Shown here one piece after another: positions 1 through 5,296 of a DNA stretch of 5,689 bases. Below the pieces are notes generated by a model that saw nothing but the letters and a program-made list of their open reading frames with translations, had not been told where the DNA came from and did not search any database. Position 1 is the first letter of the stretch. Every line of letters begins with the position of its first letter. Position numbers and translations under genes: made by a program. The stretch is from SAR116 cluster bacterium. Its GTDB lineage: Bacteria > Pseudomonadota > Alphaproteobacteria > Puniceispirillales > Puniceispirillaceae. Location: contig SHBC01000081.1 in the NCBI GenBank assembly GCA_004213025.1, positions 1-5,689 on the forward strand, read 5' to 3'.

Positions 1-1802
1 TCGGCATCGGTCACCGATTTATAGTCGGGGAAGAACATCGTGATCAGCCCGGCATCAGACGCCCCCTGGACGTTGTTCTGCCCGCGAAGAGGATGCAGGC
101 CGGTGCCGGCCCGCCCGACATTGCCTGTCAGCAGCGCCAGCGAGATCAGACAGCGTGAATTGTCGGTGCCATGCGTGTGCTGCGAGATACCCATCCCCCA
201 GAAGATCATCGCGCTTTTGGCGGTGGCATAGCCGCGCGCCACACTGCGGAGTGTCTCGGCATCAATGCCGCAGATCGGCGCCATCGCCTCGGGCGTGGTA
301 TGGGCGGTGCGGGCCTTCAGATCCTCAAAACCTTCGGTATGCGCCTCGACATAGGCGGCGTCATACAGCCCCTCGGTGATGATGACATTGATCATCGCGT
401 TCAGCATCGCCACGTCGCTTCCCGGCGAAAAGCGAAGCGAGGCGGTCGCATAACGGTCGAGATGCTGGCCGCGCGGGTCCAGCACATAGAGTTTTGTGCC
501 GCGCTGTGCGGCATTCTTGATGAAGGTCGCGGCGACCGGGTGGTTCACAGTCGGGTTCGCGCCGATAACAATGATCGCCTCGGCATTGCGGCATTCGGCA
601 AAGGAGGCGGTGACAGCGCCGGAGCCGATATTCTCCAGCAACGCGGCAACCGAAGAGGCATGGCACAGCCGCGTGCAATGATCGACATTGTTGGTCCGGA
701 AGCCGGTGCGCACCAGCTTCTGGACAAGATAGGCCTCTTCATTCGTGCCCTTTGCCGACCCGAATCCGGCCATCGCCGACGGACCATGCTCATCACGCAC
801 GGCGGCCAGGCGGGTGGCCGCCAGATTGAGCGCCTCGTCCCAACTTGCCTCGCGGAAATGCGTCATCGGGTTGGCCGGATCGAACGGCATCGAGGCCGAT
901 TTTGGCACATCCTCACGGCGGATCAGCGGATGGGTCAGCCTCTCGGGATTATGAATGTAATCAAATCCATAGCGTCCCTTGACGCAGAGCCGTCCCTGAT
1001 TGGCAGGCCCCTGCCGCCCGGAGACGGCAACGATCTTTTCATCCTTCACCGAAAAGGTCAGCTGGCAGCCAACCCCGCAATAGGGGCAGACCGAATCGAC
1101 CTGACGGTCGGGCGTGATGGCCAGCATCTGGTCGCCATCGAGCAGCGTTTTCGGCATCAGCGCGCCGGTCGGACAGGCCTGCACACATTCACCGCACCCG
1201 ACACAGGTCGAGGCCCCCATCTCGTCATCGAAATCAAAGACGATTTTTGCCTCGGCGCCGCGACCGGCAAGGCCGATCACGTCATTGACCTGTACCTCAC
1301 GGCAGGCACGAACGCACAGGTTGCACTGGATGCAGGCATCCATATTGACGGCAATGGCCGGGTGGCTGCTGTCCGGTTCGGCAGCCTGTTTTGCCGGAAA
1401 GCGTGCCGACTCAACACCCTGGGATTCGGCATAGTGCCACAATTCGGAGTCCGGATCATGCGCGGCGGCGCGCTCTGGCTGATCGGCGACCAGAAGTTCC
1501 ATCACCATCTTGCGGGCGGTCTTGGCGCGGTGGTTGTCGCTATGGACAATCATCCCCTCGCCTGGTGCACGGATACAGCTTGCGGCGAGGACACGCTCGC
1601 CCTCGATCTCGACCATACAGGCGCGGCAGTTGCCATCAGCGCGGTAGCCGTCGGAGTCCTTGTAGCAGAGATGCGGGATATCGGTGCCGTGGCGCGCCGC
1701 CGCCTGCCAGATAGTCTCGCCATCGCGCGCGGTGACGGACTGCCCGTCAAGGGTGAAGGTGACGCCGGTGTTTCCACCGTTGTCGTTATCATGGTCACTC
1801 AT
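1..1802 (-). CDS. fdsA: Formate dehydrogenase alpha (catalytic) subunit, molybdopterin/Fe-S, 3' end outside window
   Basis: Catalytic subunit of a cytoplasmic NAD-linked formate dehydrogenase (formate to CO2, electrons to the beta subunit). The 600 visible residues read, in order: a ferredoxin-type [2Fe-2S] domain (Cys46, 59, 62, 76); two [4Fe-4S] motifs (Cys157/160/163/167 and Cys200/203/206/210); the proximal [4Fe-4S] site (Cys239/242/246/273) with Lys275; and the start of the molybdopterin domain. Cys380-His381 sit where E. coli FdhF has Sec140-His141, and Arg573 matches Arg333 with the same 193-residue spacing. The metal ligand is therefore Cys, encoded by TGC, not selenocysteine. Mo or W cannot be told apart by eye. 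Homologues are about 900-1000 residues, so roughly a third is missing beyond the window edge. The start overlaps the beta-subunit gene by 8 bases and has an AAGGA site 8 nt upstream. There is no Cys between 76 and 156, so the NuoG-type His/Cys3 cluster motif is absent. fdh1A and fdhF are alternative names. Confidence 0.95.
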   Translation of the reverse strand, partial: MSDHDNDNGGNTGVTFTLDGQSVTARDGETIWQAAARHGTDIPHLCYKDSDGYRADGNCRACMVEIEGERVLAASCIRAPGEGMIVHSDNHRAKTARKMVMELLVADQPERAAAHDPDSELWHYAESQGVESARFPAKQAAEPDSSHPAIAVNMDACIQCNLCVRACREVQVNDVIGLAGRGAEAKIVFDFDDEMGASTCVGCGECVQACPTGALMPKTLLDGDQMLAITPDRQVDSVCPYCGVGCQLTFSVKDEKIVAVSGRQGPANQGRLCVKGRYGFDYIHNPERLTHPLIRREDVPKSASMPFDPANPMTHFREASWDEALNLAATRLAAVRDEHGPSAMAGFGSAKGTNEEAYLVQKLVRTGFRTNNVDHCTRLCHASSVAALLENIGSGAVTASFAECRNAEAIIVIGANPTVNHPVAATFIKNAAQRGTKLYVLDPRGQHLDRYATASLRFSPGSDVAMLNAMINVIITEGLYDAAYVEAHTEGFEDLKARTAHTTPEAMAPICGIDAETLRSVARGYATAKSAMIFWGMGISQHTHGTDNSRCLISLALLTGNVGRAGTGLHPLRGQNNVQGASDAGLITMFFPDYKSVTDA

Positions 1803-3555
1803 GATCGCCGTCCTTTATGTCCCGCACCTCGATATCCCGGACCTTGATATCCCGGACCTCGATATCCTCTGGGAAGTGTTTCATCACGCTGACAAGCGGG
1901 TTTGACGCCGCCTGGCCAAGCCCGCAGATGCTGGCATCGGCCATGGTCACCGCCAGTTCGCCAAGAAGCGCGGTATCAGGGCTGGCAACGCCCATCATCG
2001 CCACGGCCTTCTCGGTGCCGTTGCGACAGGGTGTGCACTGGCCGCAACTCTCATGCGCGAAGAATTTCATCAGATTGTGCGCGGCGTCCCACATATTGTC
2101 CTGATCGGACAGCACGACGATGGCATGCGAGCCGACAAAACAGCCTTCCTCGGCAAGCGCACCGCCAAAATCGAGCGGGATGTCCGCCTTGCTTGCCGGC
2201 AGGATCCCGCCAGAGGCACCGCCGGGAAGATAGCCCTTGAAACTATGCCCCGCCGCCATACCGCCGCACATCTCGATCAGCTCGCTGACCGTCGATCCGG
2301 CAGGCGCGATCACAACGCCGGGACGCGCCACGCGGCCGGACACGGAATAGCTTCGCGGTCCGGGATGGCCGTCCTTGCCCTTGGCGTTGAACCAGTCGGC
2401 GCCATTCTCGACAATATCGCGCACCCAATGCAGCGTTTCGATGTTGTTGACCAGCGTCGGGCGGCCAAAAATCCCCACCTCGGCGACATAGGGCGGGCGA
2501 TGCCGGGGCAGGCCGCGCTTGCCCTCGATGGATTCGATCATCGCCGATTCCTCACCGCAGATATAGGCACCGGCGCCGCGCCGCAGCTCCAGCTCGACAT
2601 GATCGGCTAGTCCAGCCGCCTGCACAGCCTCGATCTCGGCACGCAACAGGGCGATGATCTCGGGATATTCATCGCGCATATAGATGAAACAGCGCTCGAT
2701 GCCGACAACATGCGCGGCAATCAGGATCCCCTCGATCATCCGGTGCGGGTCGGTTGAAAGGTAATGCCGGTCCTTGAAGGTGCCGGGCTCGCCCTCATCG
2801 CCATTGACGGCCATCATTCGCGGACCGGGCTGGCCGCTGACAATGCGCCATTTACGCCCGGTCGGGAATCCGGCGCCGCCAAGGCCGCGAAGCGCCGCAT
2901 TGTCCATGACTGCCAGAACATTATCCCGCGACCTTGTGCCGGCAAGAAGATCGCGAAGGAGGGCATATCCGCCAGCCGCCACATAATCGTCAAGTCGAAT
3001 GGCGCCGGCCGGCGGGCCTACGGTCGGGGTGCTGTCGATGGCGGTCAGATCATCAAGGCTTGCCGGCGCGACAAGCTGGTGGCCAATCGCCGCGGCCGGG
3101 GCCTTGTCACAGGCACCGATGCAGGGCGCGCCAACAAAGCGCACCTTGTCGCTGGCATAGGGCTGCAGCTTTGCAAGAAGCGTCTCCCCGCCGGCCATCA
3201 TGCAGGACAGCGAGGTGCAGACGCGGATGGTGCAGGGGGCCGGGGCATCCTCGCCCTCGCGGACAAGGTCGAAATGATCATAAAAGCTGGCAACTTCCCA
3301 GATTTCCGCCATTGGCAGGCCCATCCAGGCTGCCAGCGCCGCCAGATGGCGTGCTGAAAGGTGGTGGAATTCATCCTGTAGGCGATGCAGATATTCGATC
3401 AGCAGGTCGCGGCGCGGCGCCTCGGGGCCGAGGCGGGATTCGATTTCTTGCAGCGCGGCCGGGTCGGCAAGCCGACCTTTCGGCTTGTAATTGCCGCGGC
3501 CACGGCTGGATTTGCTGCCCTGCTGCCGGTCTGACGGAACGCCTGCTTCGTCCAT
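1795..3555 (-). CDS. fdsB: Formate dehydrogenase beta subunit, NuoE-NuoF fusion (NAD/FMN/Fe-S)
   Basis: The 586-residue diaphorase subunit passes electrons from the alpha subunit to NAD+. Residues 1-40 are a polar, basic leader. Residues about 45-165 are a NuoE/FdsG-like thioredoxin-fold domain with [2Fe-2S] ligands Cys113, Cys118, Cys145 and Cys149. Residues about 190-562 are NuoF/FdsB-like: the glycine-rich NADH/FMN stretch GLGGAGFPTGRKW (224-236), NGDEGEPGTFKDR (251-263), GAGAYICGEESA (327-338), and [4Fe-4S] ligands Cys504, Cys507, Cys510 and probably Cys544. The tail (564-586) is a VRDIK/E repeat. In many alphaproteobacteria FdsG and FdsB are separate proteins; a fusion of this size is known as Fdh1B of Methylorubrum extorquens, and databases often name it 'NAD(P)H-dependent oxidoreductase subunit E'. 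The start is supported by GGGGGA at 3564-3569, 8 nt upstream. It is first in the operon and overlaps the alpha gene. The partner gene makes formate dehydrogenase, rather than another hydrogenase or Complex I-like enzyme, the best assignment. Confidence 0.93.
   Translation of the reverse strand: MDEAGVPSDRQQGSKSSRGRGNYKPKGRLADPAALQEIESRLGPEAPRRDLLIEYLHRLQDEFHHLSARHLAALAAWMGLPMAEIWEVASFYDHFDLVREGEDAPAPCTIRVCTSLSCMMAGGETLLAKLQPYASDKVRFVGAPCIGACDKAPAAAIGHQLVAPASLDDLTAIDSTPTVGPPAGAIRLDDYVAAGGYALLRDLLAGTRSRDNVLAVMDNAALRGLGGAGFPTGRKWRIVSGQPGPRMMAVNGDEGEPGTFKDRHYLSTDPHRMIEGILIAAHVVGIERCFIYMRDEYPEIIALLRAEIEAVQAAGLADHVELELRRGAGAYICGEESAMIESIEGKRGLPRHRPPYVAEVGIFGRPTLVNNIETLHWVRDIVENGADWFNAKGKDGHPGPRSYSVSGRVARPGVVIAPAGSTVSELIEMCGGMAAGHSFKGYLPGGASGGILPASKADIPLDFGGALAEEGCFVGSHAIVVLSDQDNMWDAAHNLMKFFAHESCGQCTPCRNGTEKAVAMMGVASPDTALLGELAVTMADASICGLGQAASNPLVSVMKHFPEDIEVRDIKVRDIEVRDIKDGDHE
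1806..1865 (-). repeat. 15-bp in-frame tandem repeat at the 3' end of the beta-subunit gene
   Basis: Three near-identical 15-bp units run at 1821-1835, 1836-1850 and 1851-1865 (plus-strand unit CCCGGACCTYGATAT; the first unit has one further change). A degenerate fourth copy at 1806-1820 matches at about 10 of 15 positions. On the coding strand they give repeated VRDI(K/E) pentapeptides at residues 567-581 of the beta subunit. Because the unit is a multiple of three, gain or loss of copies would stay in frame. The repeat lies beyond the conserved NuoF-like domain, so the tail is probably tolerant of length change. Confidence 0.85.
1811..1815 (-). promoter_or_regulatory. Ribosome binding site of the formate dehydrogenase alpha gene, inside the beta gene
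   Basis: On the minus strand AAGGA lies 8 nt before the ATG at 1802-1800. It falls within the last codons of the upstream gene, just after its tandem repeat. Together with the 8-base gene overlap this supports the chosen start and suggests translational coupling of the two subunits, which would help keep them equimolar. The coupling is inferred. Confidence 0.7.
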
Positions 3556-3604
3556 CTGATATGTCCCCCACTGTCAAACGCGCTGCCAGAAGTGTGATGA
3601 GATT

Positions 3605-3633
3605 CGCCCGTGATGGTGGCGTGAGCACGGGCG
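3605..3633 (-). promoter_or_regulatory. 8-bp inverted repeat in the operon leader
   Basis: Arms CGCCCGTG (3605-3612) and CACGGGCG (3626-3633) are perfect reverse complements around a 13-nt spacer, 50-78 bp upstream of the beta-subunit ATG. If transcribed it would form a GC-rich hairpin in the 5' leader. It has no following U tract, so it is not an intrinsic terminator. It could equally be a second protein-binding site. Confidence 0.4.
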
Positions 3634-3683
3634 CGAACCAACCGGGTCACTATCTCTGCTTGTTGTGCCTTTCACATCGCCAA

Positions 3684-3704
3684 TTACGTCATGGCATGAC
3701 GCAA
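3684..3704. promoter_or_regulatory. Palindromic candidate operator upstream of the formate dehydrogenase operon
   Basis: The core CGTCATG-G-CATGACG (3687-3701) is a perfect 7+1+7 palindrome. After one mismatched pair it extends by TT/AA at both ends. It lies about 130-150 bp before the beta-subunit start codon, close to the possible -10. Such symmetry fits a dimeric repressor or activator site. No regulator gene is visible in the window, and the binding protein is unknown. Confidence 0.45.
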
Positions 3705-3741
3705 ACAGGATGATATATCGACCCCGGTGACAAACCCGATG

Positions 3742-3773
3742 AAAAATAGACCCATGGCCCGCGAGGGGGGCTA
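3742..3773 (-). terminator. Probable Rho-independent terminator of the DUF3553 gene
   Basis: On the minus strand, starting at the stop codon itself, TAGCCC pairs with GGGtCTA (one bulged base). Inside this a CCC/GGG stem closes a 4-nt loop, with a CCAT internal loop on the 3' side. Five Ts (3746-3742) follow directly. The stem is imperfect, so the call is moderate. It would insulate the small gene from the formate dehydrogenase operon. Confidence 0.45.
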
Positions 3774-3959
3774 GTCCGATGTCTCCGTCGCCGGCAGTTC
3801 GGCCTTGACCAGTTCGATGATGGCACAGTTGATCATCTGCTTGCCAGCATGGGTGAAATTCACCGTCACATTGTCGCCAACGATCGACTGCACCTGGCCA
3901 AGCCCCCAATCGGGCTGGTCAGGGTGTGACACGAAATCGCCAAGGCTGAAATAGAGCAT
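3771..3959 (-). CDS. DUF3553 family small protein
   Basis: A 62-residue protein with an N-terminal core typical of alphaproteobacterial DUF3553: 'VSHPDQPDWGLGQVQS' followed by 'VTVNFTHAGKQMI'. The pattern of short beta strands with a WGLGxV turn resembles the small Tudor/SH3-like barrels found in CarD-type proteins and at the C-terminus of UvrD/PcrA helicases, which contact RNA polymerase. That similarity is from memory of the fold and does not prove a function. No Cys pair, signal peptide or membrane segment is present. The acidic tail (residues 52-62) is beyond the core. The start is backed by AGGGA at 3968-3972, 8 nt upstream of the ATG. It lies downstream of ctrA in the same direction, but a strong terminator intervenes, so it is probably its own transcription unit. 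A TATAAC at 4048-4053 (minus strand) could be its -10. Confidence 0.8.
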   Translation of the reverse strand: MLYFSLGDFVSHPDQPDWGLGQVQSIVGDNVTVNFTHAGKQMINCAIIELVKAELPATETSD

Positions 3960-4069
3960 GAGCTATGTCCCTGTTGCCAGGTGATGGTGATTGATCCGGG
4001 CCTGGCGCGCAAGAGGGGTACAGGAAAAGTGCGCCTGAGAAAAATGCGTTATAAGAATGAAGGTGCGAT

Positions 4070-4097
4070 AAAAAAAGGGGGCCTAACGCCCCCTTTT
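4070..4097 (-). terminator. Strong Rho-independent terminator downstream of ctrA
   Basis: GGGGGC (4077-4082) pairs perfectly with GCCCCC (4088-4093) around a 5-nt loop. Flanking A-run and T-run (4073-4076 with 4094-4097) extend the stem. On the minus strand the hairpin is followed by a run of Ts down to 4070, 33 nt past the ctrA stop codon. The symmetry would let it work on the plus strand too, though no convergent gene is visible there. Confidence 0.88.
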
Positions 4098-4129
4098 ACA
4101 ATTTGTTCCTGATGTAGCTTTCGCGGCCG

Positions 4130-4930
4130 TCAGCCTGCGGTGATTGTCTGCGCCGAGGTCTGGCGACGGCGACGTGTCTGCACGCTGGCCGGGGGCTCGT
4201 CAGCATCAATGCTGCCGATGGTGTCTGGTAGATTGGGCGGCAGATGGCCCATTGCCTCGGTTTCGCGCAGGATATAGCCCTGTCCCCATACCGTGTCGAT
4301 GCTGACACCGCGCGCCCCGGCGAGTTCCAGCTTGCGACGAAGCTTGCAGATGAAGACATCGATGATCTTCGGCTCCGGCTCGTCCATGCCGCCATAAAGA
4401 TGGCTGAGGAACGACGTCTTGCTGAGTACCGATCCCTTGCGAAGCGCAAGGAACTCGATAATCCGGAATTCCTTGCCGGTCAGCGAGAGTTGCTCACCTT
4501 CGACCAGCGCCAGATGGCGGTTCAGGTCAACCTCGAGGTTGCCGACAGCGACGGTGGCCGAGCTGTGGCCATGCGTGCGGCGGATGATGGCATCGAGATT
4601 GGCCAGCAATTCGAACCTGTCGAACGGCTTTGTCAGATAGCCGTCGGCACCGGCACCAAGAGCGGCAATCTTGTCATCGGTGCTGGCATTCCCGGACACG
4701 ACGAGAATGGGAACCGGAATATGGTTCTTGCGGATCAGACGCGCCAGCCTGGTGCCATCACCGTCCGGCAGGTTGATGTCGAGAAGCACCGCATCAACAT
4801 TGTTATGCTTGAGTTCCGCAAGGGCGGTCTCGATGTTGTGTGCCGTCGACTGAAAATGGCCTGCTTCTTCGAGCGTCATTCCCAGAACATCAGCGACAAC
4901 GGGATCATCTTCTACAATCAGGATATGCAT
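4130..4930 (-). CDS. ctrA: CtrA-type cell-cycle response regulator, OmpR family
   Basis: A 266-residue two-component response regulator; CtrA controls cell-cycle, motility or developmental genes in alphaproteobacteria. The receiver (1-118) has the acidic pocket Glu7-Asp8-Asp9, phospho-acceptor Asp51 in LLDINLPD, Ser79 and Lys101 in the LTKPF motif. The winged-helix DNA-binding domain (about 125-223) is almost diagnostic of CtrA: LTGKEF, LRKGSVLSKTSFLSHLYGG, MDEPEPKIIDVFICKLRRKL and TVWGQGYILRE. The receiver is more diverged from Caulobacter CtrA than the DNA-binding half, so a CtrA-like paralogue is possible. Caulobacter CtrA has 231 residues; here about 42 extra residues follow GYILRE, rich in Pro and Thr/Ser with an RRRR cluster at 253-256. 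The ATG at 4930 is chosen because the receiver fold starts there and AGGAAA lies 7 nt upstream; an in-frame ATG at 5023 would add an unrelated 31-residue leader. It is monocistronic, with its own terminator. Confidence 0.9.
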   Translation of the reverse strand: MHILIVEDDPVVADVLGMTLEEAGHFQSTAHNIETALAELKHNNVDAVLLDINLPDGDGTRLARLIRKNHIPVPILVVSGNASTDDKIAALGAGADGYLTKPFDRFELLANLDAIIRRTHGHSSATVAVGNLEVDLNRHLALVEGEQLSLTGKEFRIIEFLALRKGSVLSKTSFLSHLYGGMDEPEPKIIDVFICKLRRKLELAGARGVSIDTVWGQGYILRETEAMGHLPPNLPDTIGSIDADEPPASVQTRRRRQTSAQTITAG

Positions 4931-4937
4931 GGCTTGA

Positions 4938-4943
4938 TTTCCT
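4938..4943 (-). promoter_or_regulatory. Ribosome binding site deciding the ctrA start
   Basis: AGGAAA on the minus strand, 7 nt before the ATG at 4930-4928. It favours this start over the upstream in-frame ATG at 5023-5021. Confidence 0.7.
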
Positions 4944-4969
4944 ACATCATAATTGGACAGTCTTGTTCC

Positions 4970-4990
4970 GATTCTCCTGACGGATTCTCC
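4970..4990. promoter_or_regulatory. Paired GANTC (CcrM) sites upstream of ctrA
   Basis: GATTCTCC occurs twice, at 4970-4977 and 4983-4990, 13 bp apart. Each copy contains GATTC, a match to GANTC, the target of the alphaproteobacterial cell-cycle methylase CcrM. They lie 40-60 bp before the ctrA start. In Caulobacter, methylation of a GANTC in a ctrA promoter links transcription to replication-fork passage; the same role here is inferred. Confidence 0.45.
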
Positions 4991-5025
4991 GGCGGTTTGG
5001 CCCGTCGAAATGCCCGTCTTCATCG

Positions 5026-5040
5026 TTAAGTAAACCGTAA
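5026..5040. promoter_or_regulatory. Possible degenerate CtrA box
   Basis: TTAA-N7-GTAA matches the CtrA box TTAA-N7-TTAA at seven of eight defined positions and lies about 100 bp upstream of the ctrA start. CtrA autoregulates in Caulobacter, which makes the position plausible. AT-rich sequence will produce such matches by chance, so this is tentative. Confidence 0.3.
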
Positions 5041-5296
5041 TTTACCTCGCCCAAAGCCTCAATTCACATATGCGTGATTTACTTTTTAGTAACAATAACG
5101 AAGAGTTAAAAGCCCTTTTTTACAATTCGCATCATAAAACAGCGCTTGAAGGGCTCCGGTTTTTTGTGTAATTCCATGCCCACAGACCCCGGGCGATTCG
5201 TGAAATCGGCGCTCAGCCTCGTTTTGCAGGAATCCCACCCGGTGGTCGAGAAACCAAAATCAAAGCGGAAATTCAGTCTTTGAAATGGATGATCAA

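Larger units (their letters stand above)
3556..3741 (-). promoter_or_regulatory. Leader/promoter region of the formate dehydrogenase operon
   Basis: This stretch between the operon start and the DUF3553 terminator has no credible gene. It holds a ribosome binding site (3564-3569), an 8-bp inverted repeat (3605-3612 with 3626-3633) and a palindrome centred on 3694. A TATCAT sequence on the minus strand (3710-3715) could be a -10 element, but I find no matching -35. The promoter must lie here or just upstream because a terminator-like hairpin closes the preceding gene. The position of the transcription start is not determined. Confidence 0.5.
4931..5284. promoter_or_regulatory. Divergent ctrA-dksA intergenic region
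   Basis: This 354-bp stretch between divergently read regulators has no credible gene of its own. Near ctrA it contains two GANTC sites in an 8-bp direct repeat (4970-4977, 4983-4990), and another GATTC lies at 5195-5199. The AT-rich middle (5022-5127) is unlike the GC-rich genes and carries TTAA at 5026-5029 and 5106-5109, several GTAA/TTAC sequences, and the inverted repeat TTACT-N4-AGTAA (5079-5092). For dksA, TTGAAG (5146-5151) and TGTAAT (5167-5172) are a weak promoter candidate with a short 15-nt spacer. Neither transcription start can be placed with confidence. Confidence 0.55.

Noticed and set aside
663..665. Possible selenocysteine at the metal-ligand position of the alpha subunit
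   Set aside because: The codon is TGC (Cys380), not TGA, and no in-frame stop is needed to keep the frame open.
171..1847. 558-residue open frame on the plus strand
   Set aside because: It lies antisense to the formate dehydrogenase alpha gene, whose opposite strand shows all expected Cys and catalytic motifs in one frame. Its translation looks like no known family. Long antisense frames are expected in GC-rich codon-biased genes.
4047..4054. Promoter for the DUF3553 gene built on TATAAC
   Set aside because: The -10 match is reasonable, but the position of a -35 falls in the terminator T-run with no TTGACA-like sequence, so it is mentioned only as a possibility and not listed.
4931..5023. 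Longer ctrA reading frame starting at 5023
   Set aside because: The added 31 residues precede the receiver's first beta strand and match nothing known, while AGGAAA is well spaced for the ATG at 4930.
4244..5029. 261-residue open frame on the plus strand over ctrA
   Set aside because: It is the mirror of the well-supported CtrA gene, has no recognisable domain, and needs no separate explanation.
5136..5166. Terminator or attenuator-like hairpin followed by six Ts in the dksA leader
   Set aside because: Only AAAAC/GTTTT and AGC/GCT can pair, with unpaired bases between them. The stem is too weak to call.
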